Shown here in pieces: positions 11,680 through 23,670 of a stretch of 64,000 nt of DNA (the stretch's first letter is position 1; every line of letters begins with the position of its first letter). The DNA is taken from contig CM077643.1 of NCBI GenBank assembly GCA_039707465.1, positions 323,211,919-323,275,918 on the forward strand, written 5' to 3'. A program made the position numbers and the translations under genes. Origin of the DNA: Rhabdophis nuchalis (Eukaryota; Chordata; Lepidosauria; Squamata; Natricidae). The notes below the pieces were generated by a model, which had not been told where the DNA came from, searched no databases, and worked only from the letters and a program-made list of their open reading frames with translations.

Positions 11680-11921
11680 TATAGTTCTAAGATGTTTTGT
11701 GAGTGAAAGGAAGGCTTTCCGTTACATATGAGTTAAAATAGCAAGAACTGAAACAGAAAGATTACATCGGTCAAGAATAGACATCACCCTGAGCATTTAG
11801 AGGGACTATCACTTTCTAAAAGAAATAAATAGTATTTGCAATCTTCTTCAGAATGTTTTTTTCATTTCTTCAATATTTGAAGAATACAAAATATATCTAT
11901 CAATATCAATATTTCTTCAAT

Positions 11922-12142
11922 TTGAGGCGCAGTGGTTATAGTGCAGTACTGCAGGCTACTTCTGCTGACTGCTGGCTACCAGCAATTTAGCAGTTCGAAT
12001 CTCACCAAGCTCAAAGTTGACTGATCCTTCCAAGGTCGGTAGAATGAGGACCCAGATTGTTGGGGGACAATATGCTGACTCTGTAAACCACTTAGAGAGG
12101 GCTGCAAAGTGGTATATAAGTCTTGAGTGCTATTGCTATTTC
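11922..12142 (+). mobile_element. tRNA-derived squamate SINE
   Basis: It has a 5' 'ggcgcagtggttatagtgcag' head, a B-box-like 'gcagttcgaatctc' and a 3' end 'cttagagagggctgcaaagtggtatataag'. Other members lie at 17669, 33608 (minus) and 39138 (minus). It ends shortly before the 12198 exon. Confidence 0.75.
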
Positions 12143-12197
12143 TTCTGTTTCTTCATTTTTTGTGCATGTTATAAATTAATCTTTTCCCACACCTCAG

Positions 12198-12255
12198 GTT
12201 CACAATATAGACCAAGGCACCAATCCATGAGGGGACAATTCCAGTTTGCTCCTCG
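12198..12255 (+). CDS. Short coding exon of the unnamed gene (58 bp), possibly alternative
   Basis: A strong pyrimidine-rich acceptor (CACACCTCAG) and a GTAAGT donor flank it. Of its three frames only the one carried from the 8636 exon is open; it encodes a short Arg/Gln/Phe-rich peptide. It leaves two bases, so joining to the last exon gives a stop after three more codons (TGA at 13147). Skipping it would instead give a longer C-terminus ending at 13178-13180. A cassette exon is therefore plausible. Confidence 0.6.
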
Positions 12256-12282
12256 GTAAGTAAATTTTTGATGGCTAAGGGA

Positions 12283-12500
12283 AGAAAAGCCTGCTTCAAC
12301 ATTTGTATAAAGCCACTGGGAGAGGTCATCTGTTGATTCAGGTGTGATATCATCAATGCTCTGATGATATTCAGCTGTACATCTTTATCCTGGGCCAAGC
12401 TGCAGAAGCGATAAGAATCTTGACCTGGTAAATGGAGGCTGTTCAGAGCTGGGTGGAATGAAACAGACTGAAAATGAACCCATAGCAGTTTCTGAAAGTC
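12283..12500 (+). pseudogene. Old L2-like LINE reverse transcriptase remnant
   Basis: It resembles the segment just before and including the YADD region of the L2 copy at 3138 ('ttcaacatttgtataaagccactggg', then a broken 'gatgatattcagctgtac'). There are many substitutions and stops. Confidence 0.6.
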
Positions 12501-13136
12501 TTTGAGGAGTGAATGGTCAACTATGTGCCAGTTATATTACGTAAGATGTATCCAAACCGTATGTCAGCCTCTGTTTTACTGCTTGCTTTGGCTGCCATTG
12601 AAACGGGGAGGGAGGGGCTATGCTATTTGGGAATGGGATTGTATTGGTGCAGGAGGGAATTTTGCAGAAGGGAGTATATTCTCGCCATCTACTTCGCATA
12701 CCAGTGGCTGGGGCCGTGCGGTGGTCAAGATCAACGGTCTTGCATGCCATCCTGATGATGCTCCTGAAGATTCAACCCACATGACACCTAAGGGGTTTGC
12801 GCATCGGACAATGGGGTGGGGGTTATTGGGAAATGGGGGTTGGACATATATTGATATGTATGCTTTCGCACGTAAATGCTTCAGACCTTGCTTTGCATCT
12901 GTGCTATTCTTTTCATAACCAGTAAAAGTACTCTTAATTCCTTCCAAATGGAGTTGAGTGGATTCTTTCTTGGTTATTATTAGAAGCAGACCTGACATTG
13001 TGGTTGCTAAATGAAGATTATCTGTATTGTTGTTGTTGTTGTTGTTTCCCATGCAAATGATTGCAGGGGAGAGGTTCTCTCTTACTAGAATGAATTATTT
13101 ATTTTTGTTTCATAACTATTTCCTTTTGATTTTTAG

Positions 13137-13395
13137 ATGGCCAAGATGACACTCCTCAAGGCTATGAACCAGTGAGATGAGTTTGAGCAGAGAAGTTCTG
13201 ATCTTATCATGTATTCAGTTAATTGCATAAGTGGGCTTTTGGATTGATTTGTTCTTATGATTCGTAAAGCTTAATCTCTCTTTCACAAAATAAGATGTAA
13301 GATGCCTTTCCCTTTAACGTTGCATGTACTCATATTGTTGCACCATTGGCAACAGGCTTTCTTTCTAAATAAATAGGGTTTGTTTTTTTTAAAAT
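13137..13395 (+). CDS. Terminal exon of the unnamed gene, with 3' UTR
   Basis: A long pyrimidine tract ending TTTTTAG precedes it. With the 58-bp exon included, the frame ends at TGA 13147-13149. With that exon skipped, it runs 14 codons to TGA 13178-13180 and ends in the residues GYEPVR. The remainder is 3' UTR with an AATAAA at 13368. No later coding signal continues the gene, so this is read as its 3' end. Confidence 0.6.
13368..13373 (+). terminator. Polyadenylation signal AATAAA of the unnamed gene
   Basis: A canonical AATAAA about 190-220 bp after the candidate stop codons, followed by a T-rich stretch (13381-13389) suitable as a downstream element. Confidence 0.6.
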
Positions 13396-14073
13396 CTACA
13401 ACTCAAGTGCAGCACTGGAAAATGACCTACGACCAGTTTTCATGCTTACAACTGTTGCAGCGTCCCCAGGGCCACATGATCAAACTCCCAGCACTGGTAA
13501 CATATGTACAAGTAGTCCTTGACTCACAACAGTTCATTTAGTGATTGTTTGAAGTCGCAGCAGCTCTGAAAAGAGTGACGTCTTACCATTGTTCACACTT
13601 AAAAACCATTGCAGCATCCCAACGGTCACGTGGTTTACATTCAGATGCTTGACAGCTGACTCATCTTTATGACGGTTGCAGAGTTCAGGAGTCATTTTGC
13701 GACCTTCTGACAAGCAAAGTCAATGGGGAAACCGGATTCACTTAACAACCATGTTACTCATTTAACAGCTGCTAGGATTCACTTCTCAATTGTGGCAAGA
13801 AAAGTCATAAAATGGGGGCGAAACTTACTTAACAAATGTTTCAGTTAACAACATAAATGATGGGCTCCATTGTGGTCATAAGCTGAGAACTACCTGTATT
13901 TACAGCAGACAGACTCCTGGGGTCATGAGATTGTCTTTTGCAATCTTCCCAGCCAAGCAAAGTCAGTGGGGGGAAAGTGGATTCACTTAACCATTGAGTA
14001 AGTTATTTAACAACTGCAATGATTTGCTGAATAACCAACTGGTTGTAAGTGGTTGTAAGTTGAGGACTACCTG
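13387..14073. mobile_element. Older TA-flanked transposon copy split by a younger one
   Basis: The left half (13387-13508) and right half (13899-14073) belong to the same family as the 394-776 element. They are separated at a TA dinucleotide by the insertion at 13509-13896. The right end ggactacctg is intact and followed by TA; the left end is truncated. Confidence 0.65.
13509..13896. mobile_element. Non-autonomous TA-flanked DNA transposon (copy 2)
   Basis: A full-length 388-bp member beginning CAAGTAGTCCTTGAC and ending AACTACCTG, flanked by TA and nested in an older member of its own family. Confidence 0.75.
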
Positions 14074-14075
14074 TA

Positions 14076-14490
14076 ATCCTCAACTTATCAATTGTTCAAT
14101 GACCATTCAAAGTCAAAACAGCTTTGGAAAGGGTGCCTTATGGCCTATAGAGCATTTCTGGCCGTCGTAAAATGTTGCACTGCCTCCCCGTCCCAGTCTT
14201 CATGTGACCATATTTTGGGTGCTTGACAACCGGCTCACATTTACAACGGATGCAGTTTACCATGGTCATGTGACTATGATTTGAGCAAGGGGGGGGGGGT
14301 TAAGCTGGTTTCCAGATTTTTTGCTGGTTTCTGGCAAAAATCGGCCATTTGGGAGAGTGCATTTGATTTACATCCTCTGGAGAGAAAAAAAAACTCTCAA
14401 AAATTGGTCACCAGTGCCTCAAGTTACAACTCCTGCAATGTCTATCCAAATTCTAGTCCCAATTGCAGTCATAAGTCAAAGAATAGCTTT
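14076..14490. mobile_element. Degraded third member of the TA-flanked transposon family
   Basis: It begins at 'atcctcaactta', directly after the previous copy, and continues to a decayed end near 'cataagtcaaagaat'. Substitutions and an inserted G-run near 14288-14298 show its age. Confidence 0.5.
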
Positions 14491-16083
14491 ACTGTGGTTA
14501 GGTTTAACTATGGTTTGTTGGGCTTGGATAATAAAACAATCCAAGCTTATCCAGAACATCTTGTGACTCAAACATGGGAAAGAATAGGCAGGAACTATTT
14601 TCTTTATTATTGGGGGGGGAAATGGTTTATGTGACTTGTGAACATAGACATCAGGGGGGAAAAACACTTTGAAACCAATGGGATTTTTGGATCAAATACA
14701 GAAAATAATATGGGTCGTCCCCCCCCCCCTGTTTTTGCAACTATCAGTCATACATAACTGATCTTGTAGAAGTAGTTTCATTTTTTTTCCTGCCAAGTCG
14801 CTCAGGAAATAGCTATGCCGTTTATAAATACAATCAGTTACATGTCTATACATTAACATACCCAGAAAGCACCTTGGGTGGATGCAATACCCAGGAATCA
14901 AAGAGATTCAAATGCAAGTTGAGTCCTTTTTTAGGAGAAGGTGCGGGTTATACATTCGAATAAAATTAAATTAAAACTAATAAATAAATAAGTTGTGTCT
15001 TCTTCTTTTTTTCTGGCATACTTAGCTGTTCCATTAGCATGTGTCCATGTCAATATGGCCTGTACCCAGTAGTAGTCCTTGTGGACATAATTGCAAAATA
15101 AGAATTTTACCTTGATGTCACTCATACAAAAACAGCACTTTAAATTAATTAAATAAACTACAGTTTTCAAATACTGTAGATTTAACTGAAGGTAAGTAGA
15201 GAGTATTCAGTCCAGATAAATTGAGAATATGATAAAGAAGTTCTTAGGAATTGTGTCTGTACTAGATCTTTTTATTTCAGGATAATTATAGCTTACCAGC
15301 TAAAATATTCCTATAAAAATCCTTCCCCATCTATCATACCTATTTTGTTTTATTTTTCCCTGAATCTATGTGGAAATACCCATTTTTACTTATTCAGAAC
15401 TTCAACATAACTTTCAGGATCAGCTCTTTGTGTTGTTATTTTTGTGGCTTTTATTTTAATTGCCCCTGTATCTCAGGCAAAATTAACTTTTTTAATGTTG
15501 AAATGCCAACCTAATTATGTCATGGACAGTTGGTCTTCATTTTGATTTCATTGTTATGGGTTCATCATCAGTTAGTTTACATATTTTAACATGCTTTTAT
15601 AATTTGACATTTACGTTATAAGCTGCCATGGGAGGCCAGGGTACTTAAGAAGTAGCTATGGTCACCACCAATTATTCCAATTTCCAGTTCCCTTTTTAAA
15701 AAAAAATACCAACCCACATCTAGTGATTTGCAAAGCTCTCAAGTGCAGAGAATACCATAAATCAATCATAGCTCCCTCCATCTGACCAGGTTGGAGACTT
15801 CTAATAGTAGCATTCAGTTAATGTTCTTCTACCCCCACCTATCTTTATTGCAAGTTGTGTGCATCTGCTTGGTATTTTCCCAAAAGAAAAAAGTGGTAGG
15901 AATGGGAAAGGGCTGCCAAGGCATCATCTGTTTGTTGCATTTTAAAGAGTGGGAAAATATTAATGTCTTAACACAAAATATTGTCCGGTTTTCTGTTGTT
16001 TTAGTGGGGAACATTTTGATAGCCAAGAGCTACACCTTATAAGGGGGAGGGAGGAAGTGAGATGCAAAGTGGGCAGGGTTATC
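14491..16083. other. Unannotated stretch
   Basis: AT-rich and unremarkable, with G and C homopolymer runs near 14612 and 14720. No repeat family or exon that I can support. Confidence 0.45.
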
Positions 16084-16355
16084 ACACAAGGAAGGTTAGG
16101 GAGTCCCCGCAACCACTTTTGTAGACAGTTTTAAATTGTTTTAATTGGGATTTTAATGGGTTAGTAGGTTTTAGGGAATCTTTTAGCACAGGGCACAATG
16201 AATGTAATTAGTTTTTAGCTTGAAGTCCTATTTATTATCATCTTGTCTATTGTTATGTTTTGTACTTCCGTTTTAATTTCCTGTGCACCGCCCTGAGTCC
16301 CTCCGGGGAGATAGGTGCGGTTATATAAATTGAATAAAATAAAATAAAAAAATAA
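16084..16355 (+). mobile_element. L2-like LINE 3' UTR fragment
   Basis: Only the 3' untranslated end is present. It includes the conserved GCACCGCCCTGAGTCCCT hairpin region and an A-rich AAAAT-type tail. Confidence 0.75.
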
Positions 16356-16399
16356 AAGGGAGGAATTGGGTGAGTCTTATCAACCCTTTGAGGTTGTCC

Positions 16400-16586
16400 A
16401 GACAGGAAGCGCAGGTTTGGTGGGTGTGGCTGGGAAGGGATACTGTAAAATCTCCATTCCACCCTACTCTGGGACCAGCCAGAAGTGGCATTTGCCGGTT
16501 CTCCGAACTCAAAATTTCCCCTACCAGTTCTAACTATTCAAAACTTCTGCTACCTGTTCTCCAGAACCTGCTGGGTTTCACCTCTG
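16400..16586 (-). mobile_element. hAT fragment of the 5578 family, reverse orientation
   Basis: It ends GGTTTCACCTCTG and contains the inverse of the 'ggagaaccggtag' core and of the 'gggaatggagattttacagtatc' segment in the 5578-5869 element. The other end is lost. Confidence 0.6.
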
Positions 16587-16874
16587 ATTCAGGGCCTATA
16601 GGCCATTCTGTGTATAAGATGCTCACCTCTGTCCTACACATCAGGAACAAAGGAACTGAAATTGCCCATAGAAAAATTGCCATTTGATTTTGCAAGATGC
16701 AGTCAAATCTTCACATGGATGCCATTAGTTACTGAAGTCTGAAGTTATATCAAATATGCGATTATTCATACCTGCAGCATTTGAAAACTGTTGCCAACAG
16801 AGGGACTATTGATTAATTATAAGTTTAATTTCAGAATACACTGAAGCCTTAAAACTCCTCATTCCAATGGTGCA

Positions 16875-17090
16875 ATTTATTTATTTATTTATTTATTTTT
16901 CACATTTATAACCCGCTCCCATCTCACCACAAAGGGGCCTGTTCTATCTGGTTCAGGGGAACCGGTAGCAGTGGCGTCAGGAGGCTCCACCCACTCTCCA
17001 GGGCATCATCACATGCTGTTTTTGATGCTCTGCGCATGCGCGCACTCACATTTGTGAACCGGTAGCAAAGGTAAGTTGATTTCACCCCTG
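16875..17090. mobile_element. (ATTT)n LINE tail remnant and hAT fragment
   Basis: 16875-16940 is an (ATTT)n run with a decayed minus-strand LINE tail (tataacccgctccc). 16950-17090 carries two 'gaaccggtagca' blocks and the hAT end TTCACCCCTG. Confidence 0.5.
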
Positions 17091-17668
17091 CCTCATTCCC
17101 TTTTCAATATTCCACAAGGAGTATTCCATTCACGGTAAAAGCTACATGAATGTGTGGAAACCATTTGTAACAAGCCACTTGTTAGCCTAAGATGAAAAGC
17201 CTTCTAACATTCATGCTATCTATGTATGCTGATAAAGATGAATACAAATTGTTCAAAAAGGCAGACCACCCTGGGAGTCAGAATACAAGCATATTCAAAC
17301 AAAAATATTTCTGATGTGAAGATGACAAGGTAACATCCAGGTGAAACCAAAAGGGAAAGAAAAGCAAACCCAGGGAAAATCCACTTTCTGAGTCAAATGG
17401 CAGAAAAGCAAGTTGATGGCGCAAAATACCATCCCCGTTGCCAGGCAATTATTCTGATTTGTTAAAAAATCCTCAACAGAAAAATGATAATATTTGTAAA
17501 TTGCCTGGCTCCATTGCCACAAGTGAGTCTCAGTTCAGAAGGGGATTATGTCCAAATTATATTCAATTTCCCTTATCATTAAGAGATTGTACTAGGCCTT
17601 ACACTCACAAAACCTGAAGGGAAAAAAATTAGACATTAATTTGTGCCAAACTAGACCTTATTTTATAA
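17091..17668. other. Unannotated stretch
   Basis: No feature recognised. Confidence 0.45.
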
Positions 17669-18337
17669 TGAGCACTGGTAGTGCAATGATTAGAATATTG
17701 CAGATAACTCTTCTGGAGTCTGATCCTGAAGAGCTGAAGGTTGACTCAGCTTTCCTTTGACTTTATTAAAATTTATATACTGCTCCCTTTCCCAAAAGGG
17801 ACTCGGGGCGGTGCACAGGAAATTTAAAAAACATATATAAACATAACAATATACAAAATTTAAAAACCAAATTAAATTATTTATCCCTGTGCTAAAAAAT
17901 TTAAATAAGTTAAAACGATGTCCCTAAAAACCAATTAAAACAATTTAGCTGCAGACTATAGGCTAGGTGGTGTGAGCTAGGCCAGGCCGGCCTGTTGGAA
18001 AAAAAAGTTTCTGGCGGAAGGAATGGAGGTCTGTGGTCGTTCTAAGTTTGGGGGGTAGGTCGTTCCAGAGGGTAGGGCCCGCCACAGAGAAGGCCCTTCC
18101 CCTGGGCATCGCCCGCTGGCATTGCCTGGTGGACGGCACCCGGAGAAGTCCCTCTCTGTGGGAGCGAATCGGCCGAAGGAATGTATGGGGTAGGATGCTA
18201 TCCTGTAGATAATTAGGTCCCATCCTTCCAAAGTCAGTAAAATGAGGATCCAGATTATTGAGTGTAATAGACTGCCTGTAAACCCCTCAGCGAGTGCTGT
18301 AAAGCAATATATAGGTCTAAGTGCTATTGTTATTTTC
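17669..18337 (+). mobile_element. tRNA-derived SINE split by an L2 insertion
   Basis: The 5' part (17669-17755) and the 3' part (18219-18337, 'gtaaaatgaggatccagattattg' through 'gtgctattgttatt') are the two halves of the SINE seen whole at 11922. The L2-like fragment at 17756-18218 separates them. Confidence 0.7.
17756..18218 (-). pseudogene. L2-like LINE 3' end, minus strand
   Basis: The minus strand encodes the last ~80 codons of the pol C-terminus ('LPHTFLRPIRSHREG', 'LWNDLPPKLRTTTDL'), followed by the 3' UTR hairpin near 17790-17818. It is 5'-truncated and inserted in a SINE. Confidence 0.85.
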
Positions 18338-18340
18338 AGT

Positions 18341-20920
18341 TCCTTTGTAGCAGGATTCTATTCTGACTGTGGCTCACATTAAATCTCTGGAAATTAATTC
18401 TCTCTAAATCCCAATGCTATATATATTGTAAATTAGGCCATTATTGGCAAGCAAGGTAAGCTCCTTCACTCTGAAATACAGTATTATCATGTTTACATCA
18501 TTCTAGCAATACAGCCTTAGATAATTGGTTTGAATGTGAAGTACTGCTCTTCATTATTTGGGATTAATGCATGAGATACATTATGCACCAGTTACATCAT
18601 ATCTTAAACTGAACAAATGTGGCATGCAGCTTTGCTTAATTTACACATTAACTTTGCATTACTTTGAGTTCTGAGAGCGAGTGGGACAACCATATACATT
18701 TTCTGAAATAAATAAAGCTAAATGAAGACCAGAAGATAGTTGTATGGAGCTATTTTCATTCCCAATGAAGATCTGATCTCCGCCTTCACCTTCTAAATAC
18801 CACTATTATTTTACTCCATTATGGAGTAAAAAGGCTTTAAGGCCTCTTTAACCAAGGCTAAAGTCACACTTTTTTAATAATGCACATGATCTTTGAAATA
18901 CAAATGGTTTGATTAAAATTGGGCACCACTAATGTCTCAATTTATACAGATAAAGTAGCTCTTTCTCAGCCAGATCCTCTTCAGATACTTTAGGGGTAGA
19001 ATTGGGCTGCTAAATCTGGATTGCAAAAATACAGTTGACTGGTAAAGAGTGGTATTTTGCATCTTTTGTTAATCCTCCCAGTATTTGCAGTCTAGGACGG
19101 TTAGCTACAAATTCTAGCTGCTGGGGAAGCAATGGAGGTCACCAAGTTGGAAAGACTAGTAGAAAATGTGGTAAGGCAGTTTCAGTGTTGGATCAAACTG
19201 AAGAAGAGGACGAAACATTTAACTGCAAATACCAAGCAAGAGCTATGAATTCTTTGTTACCAATAAGCCAGGAGTACTTCTAAACCTGGGAAAGTTCCCT
19301 ATATAAGGTCGGCACGTAGAGTAGAGCTGGATCAAACCATGGTTAGAAACTGTGCCAACAAAATGGATATAACTGTTTAAAAATTTTGGGAAAGATGTTT
19401 CAAATCATTTCTGAGAGCGCAGCTGGTCCATGGCCTTTATCTCGAACAGCAAAGGCTCACTCCCAATTCACAATAACCCTCCTATTTTTCTGGGCTCTAC
19501 CAGTAGCAATTTGCAACAATAGAGGAACAAAGCTGCCATTTGACCTAGAATACAATTTTCAACTAATTAATAAAGTGACCATTAGTGCCCAAGGGGATAA
19601 TAACAGGAGTAAGAGCAAATTACTGTGCTAACTAATGCTTGCTAAGGGGGTGCAAAGGAGACCCTGCCATTGTATTGCAAATGTCTTGAGGCTCTATTCT
19701 TCTTTTCTCCCACCCCACTAATACTCTTAAAGTGCTCCCACTCAACACTTGCTCCTTCTTAGGACCCTTGCAAAACCGTGTAAGAACTAGCTCTTCAAAG
19801 ATCAATCAGGATCTAATTGTTGCTAACAAAGTGCCACCTGGTGAGAAATGTTACAATATACCTTCATTACAAAGCATTGAGTCTCTTAGCCCTATAACTG
19901 CAGTAAAGAGCTGGTTAGTGGGAGGGAAGGTCTCTACTCCCCACACCACCCCCATTGCTGTTTTCAGGCACCTGCAAGACTTGTAAAAGGACTTCAAGGC
20001 AACATGCCTTTTATAAGACAGCTCTGTTATGTATGCAAAATCTAGGAACAGTTATTCACAGGGCTCAGATGCATTTTTCACCAACCAGCCATGGTCTCAG
20101 TGATGCAGCATACTAAGCATCTATCAAGAAAATAATTGCCTTCATCCCTCCAGGAATTAACTAAATACTTCTCATCTCTCACCTCTTTGCCAGTGCTGGA
20201 ATATCAATAAAAAAGCCAATTGCCGCATTATCAGCAAATATATGTTAGTTTTTGCAGATGTATTGTGCTGTATTGATACATTAGCTAATAATGCTGATAT
20301 TTAAAAAAAATGAGATTCAATTACGGAGGAGAAAATTACATCGTTGAATACAATATCAAATAACATAGGGTAGGCGTAGGTATAAATCTACTCCTTTGAA
20401 TTTAAACCACAGAGGTATAACTCATACCAAAGTGGCCCTAATACCTTCATTATCTAGTTATAAGCCCCATAATTACTTTTGAAGGAAAACACAATACTAT
20501 TTCCTCCCATATTGCTGACAAGGAGACTGAGGCTGAGAGAGGTAACTTAATCTAAGACCAACTAATAAATTCAGGGCCTAGAATTCACAGATTCTAGTTG
20601 CAGCTTGGATAGATTGTATTAAGAAAGTCAGCAACTTCCTCGTTGTTATTTGTATTTTGGATTTCTCTGTAAACATCAACCCTGAGTAAGAATAATGGAA
20701 AGAGGGAACATTACGTAGACGTTCACAGGAACTGTTGGGGAGAGGCCTACTTACTAGGCTTAACATTGGCATAGTTTAGCTAAAATCCTAGAGCCCTTGA
20801 GTATTCTGCAACAACAGTGTTTTGATTCACACAACATATAACATTCATTTTGCCAAAAATTGTGAGTCTGCCACAAAGGAAAGAGGCATGTAGAAAATGA
20901 GTCAGGTTCATCAGAAACCA
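18341..20920. other. Repeat-poor island, possible conserved non-coding sequence
   Basis: About 2.6 kb without a recognisable interspersed repeat. That is unusual here, where most kilobases contain at least one. The AT-rich segment 20210-20350 looks like conserved non-coding sequence, but conservation cannot be judged from one genome. Confidence 0.35.
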
Positions 20921-20931
20921 AATATCTACAG

Positions 20932-21154
20932 CAGTGGTAGTCAACCTGGTCCCTACCGCCCACTAGTGGGCGTTCCAGCTTTCATGGTGGGTGGTAGGGG
21001 TTGTGTCTGATACTGAAGCACTTTCCTTTTTTAAATTTAATTGACTTCCCTACTTTATAAACCACCATTACTGTGGAACCGGTGGGCGGTTAGAACATTT
21101 TGCTAACAGAGATACAAAAGTGGGTGGTAGATATAAAAAGGTTGACTACCCCTG
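20932..21154. mobile_element. hAT element, TSD ATCTACAG
   Basis: A 223-bp element with ends CAGTGGTAGTCAACCT and AGGTTGACTACCCCTG and a perfect 8-bp duplication (20924-20931 and 21155-21162). Non-autonomous. Confidence 0.92.
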
Positions 21155-21473
21155 ATCTACAGGGTCTGAGACTACACCAAGACTTTGCCCTGTTATAAAT
21201 GAATGATTTCTCCCAGGTAAAAGAATGAAAGAGAAAGAGAGAAAGAAAGAAAGAAAAAAGCATAGGCATCTTTTGGACATAACTATTGGTCTATGAGTCA
21301 TATTATCCAAATTTTCATGGAAGACCCAGAAAAAGAAAATACTCCTTTGTGAAACAAACTGTTTTCTATAAAACAGGAAAAGGTGGATCGGGTTGTGGGT
21401 TTTCAATGGTAACGGAATGGTACAGTTCAGCAGTGGGATTCACTTCCCTACCAGTTCGCAAATGTGAGCGCAC

Positions 21474-21646
21474 CAGTGGTGGGTTTCTGCAGGCTCGCAC
21501 CTACTCGCGAGAGCCGGTTGGTGAAATTTAGAGAACCGGTGAGAGGGGGTTCCACCGGTGTACCTGGAAGTAAATCTGGCCCACCGCTGCCAGTGACCCA
21601 ACGGGAAGGAAAGGAAAGGAAAGAAAAGGAAGGAAGGAAGGAAGGA

Positions 21647-21730
<84 letters not shown>

Positions 21731-21913
21731 AGAAAGAATTTATCATCACAATTGAGTCCAAAATTTTGGTTGCTAAGCAAGAGCGTTGTTAAATGAGTTT
21801 CACCACATTTTTAAAGGTGGCCACTCCCACCCTGTCACATGACTGCCAAGCCACACCCACAAAATAGGCCACACCCACAGAGTAGGTTCTAAAAAATTTG
21901 AAACCCATCACTG
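21474..21913. mobile_element. Nested hAT element carrying (GAAA)n, TSD GAGCGCAC
   Basis: 440 bp with ends CAGTGGTGGGTTTC and GAAACCCATCACTG. The 8-bp duplication GAGCGCAC is perfect (21466-21473 and 21914-21921). The internal (GAAA)n run spans 21605-21737. A second copy in the opposite orientation lies at 43186-43602 with its run at the same internal position. Confidence 0.9.
21605..21737. repeat. (GAAA)n microsatellite inside a hAT element
   Basis: GGAAA, GGAA and then a long GAAA run with one interruption near its end. Confidence 0.97.
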
Positions 21914-22522
21914 GAGCGCACGCACCTTGCAAGGGTGGGTTCCAGCAGGCACTACTGCCAGTTCACTCATGTGCACTTTGCGTGTGCACATGCACACATG
22001 TGCAGTGCCATCAAAATTGTTCTGCACATGCGCAGAACTGAAAAACAAGATGGCAGTGCCTCTGGCGCTGCCCAGGGCACCAGTTTGGGGGCATGGCGGG
22101 CCTGGGTCTCTGGAACCGGCAGCGACCCAGTCTGCCAAACCACCACTGGCACCGTGTGCACCGCCTTCTGCACATGCGCAGTGCTCGTGCATTACATCAG
22201 GGCAGGTAGGCGGAGCCGAACCAGAGAGAACTGGCTAAATATCACCTCTGGTACAGTCATATCTCATATATGATAGTCCCACAAACAATAATTAATCAAT
22301 TATCACTGATTAATTATATCAGTTAATCTGTTCAATAAAACCATAATAATACTCATTGTAACAACGCAATAAAATTGTTTGGACTTTAGTAGACTCTTTA
22401 ATCTCTTTGCTCACAGTTAGTGTCTGATATATCTCAGCTGAAAAATAAACTTAGGCAAGAAATGTCCTTGTGTATCTTCAGGAGAGTGGAACAGTAATAG
22501 GCTTCCTGTCACTATTACTATA

Positions 22523-22901
22523 CAAGTAGTCCTTGACTTACAATAGTTCATTTAGTGGCCATTCAAAGTGACAACAGCACTGAAAAAAGCAATATGACCA
22601 TTTTCCAACTTCTGACCTTTGCAGCATCCCTAGAGTCATGTGATTTACATTCGGATGCTTGACAACTGGTTAATATTTATGATGGTTGCACTGTCCCAGG
22701 TTCATGTGATAATCTTTTATGACTTTCTGACAAGCAAAGTCAATGGGGAAGCCAGTTCCACTTAACCGTACTACTAATTTAACAAGTGTAGTGATTCACA
22801 TAACATATGTAGCTAGAAAATCTGTTAAATGGGGCAAAACACATTTCTCACTTAGCGACATAAATTCTGGGCCCATTTCTGGCCATGCCAAGGACTACCT
22901 G
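22523..22901. mobile_element. Non-autonomous TA-flanked DNA transposon (copy 3)
   Basis: It begins CAAGTAGTCCTTGACTTAC after TA and ends AGGACTACCTG. The right-hand TA has mutated to CA. Confidence 0.7.
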
Positions 22902-23018
22902 CATTTTGATTGAAGGTTTCAGATATCCACCTCCAACCTGAAACATATTTTTCTGAATAGTTTGGTGTTTCTACTCCAAACTATGCGGATTTTGATCACT
23001 GCATTCTTAATATATTGA

Positions 23019-23244
23019 AGAGAACCAGCTTGGAGTAGTGACTAAGGCACTGAGCTAGAAACCAGGACACCGCGAGTTCTAATCCTGCCTTAGACACAAA
23101 ACTAGCTGGGTGACCTTGGGTAAGTCATACCCTCTCAGGCCTAGGAAGGAGGCAAAGGCAAACCACTTCCAAAATCTTTCCAACTGCAAGAAATTGTTCA
23201 AGCAAGTCACCAAGAGTCACCAACACCTCAAAAGACGAACAGAC
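23019..23244 (+). mobile_element. tRNA-headed squamate SINE, second type
   Basis: The head 'agaaccagcttggagtagtg' is followed by 'gactaaggcactgagctag', a B-box-like 'gagttctaatcctgcc' and 'gtgaccttgggtaagtca'. The 3' portion contains 'gaggcaaaggcaaaccactt'. Family membership is from memory of squamate SINEs. Confidence 0.7.
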
Positions 23245-23529
23245 ACTCTTAATGCATGTGGAAGATGCTCGATTGAAGAAGACTCACCAAGAATTCTTTG
23301 AAAGAGCAAGGTTTCATTTCTATATAAACAGTCACAACTTGATCTGCAGCTCATCAGGTTCTCAGTGTCAGCCTAACAACAAATAGCCTTTCCAGATTGA
23401 CTTATTAACTATAGAGTAAGCTGTGAACGTGAGGTACAACCAGATATGGACAAATGTCCCTGACTTTTGCAGAATGCTCTCCCATATCACTCACTCTGTC
23501 AGCTGTCAATGAATTCATCCCCTAGAGCA

Positions 23530-23662
23530 GGGGTCTCCAACCTTTGCAACTTTAAGTCTGAAGGACTTCAGCTCTCAGAATTCTCCAGCCAGCTTTGCTG
23601 GCTGGAGAATTCTGGGAGCTGAAGTCCTTCAGACTTAAAGTTGCAAAGGTTGGAGACCCCTG
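23530..23662. mobile_element. hAT-type foldback MITE, TSD CCCTAGAG
   Basis: A 133-bp near-perfect hairpin (CAGGGGTCTCCAACC ... inverse) with an exact 8-bp duplication (23522-23529 and 23663-23670). It is the most complete member of this foldback family here together with 37258-37392. Confidence 0.93.
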
Positions 23663-23670
23663 CCCTAGAG

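Larger units (their letters stand above)
21428..22250. mobile_element. hAT element containing a second hAT element
   Basis: The outer element starts CAGCAGTGGGATTC and ends AATATCACCTCTG. The flanks GTACAGTT (21420-21427) and GTACAGTC (22251-22258) match 7 of 8. The inner element at 21474-21913 brings its own perfect octamer duplication. Without it the outer element is about 375 bp. Confidence 0.75.
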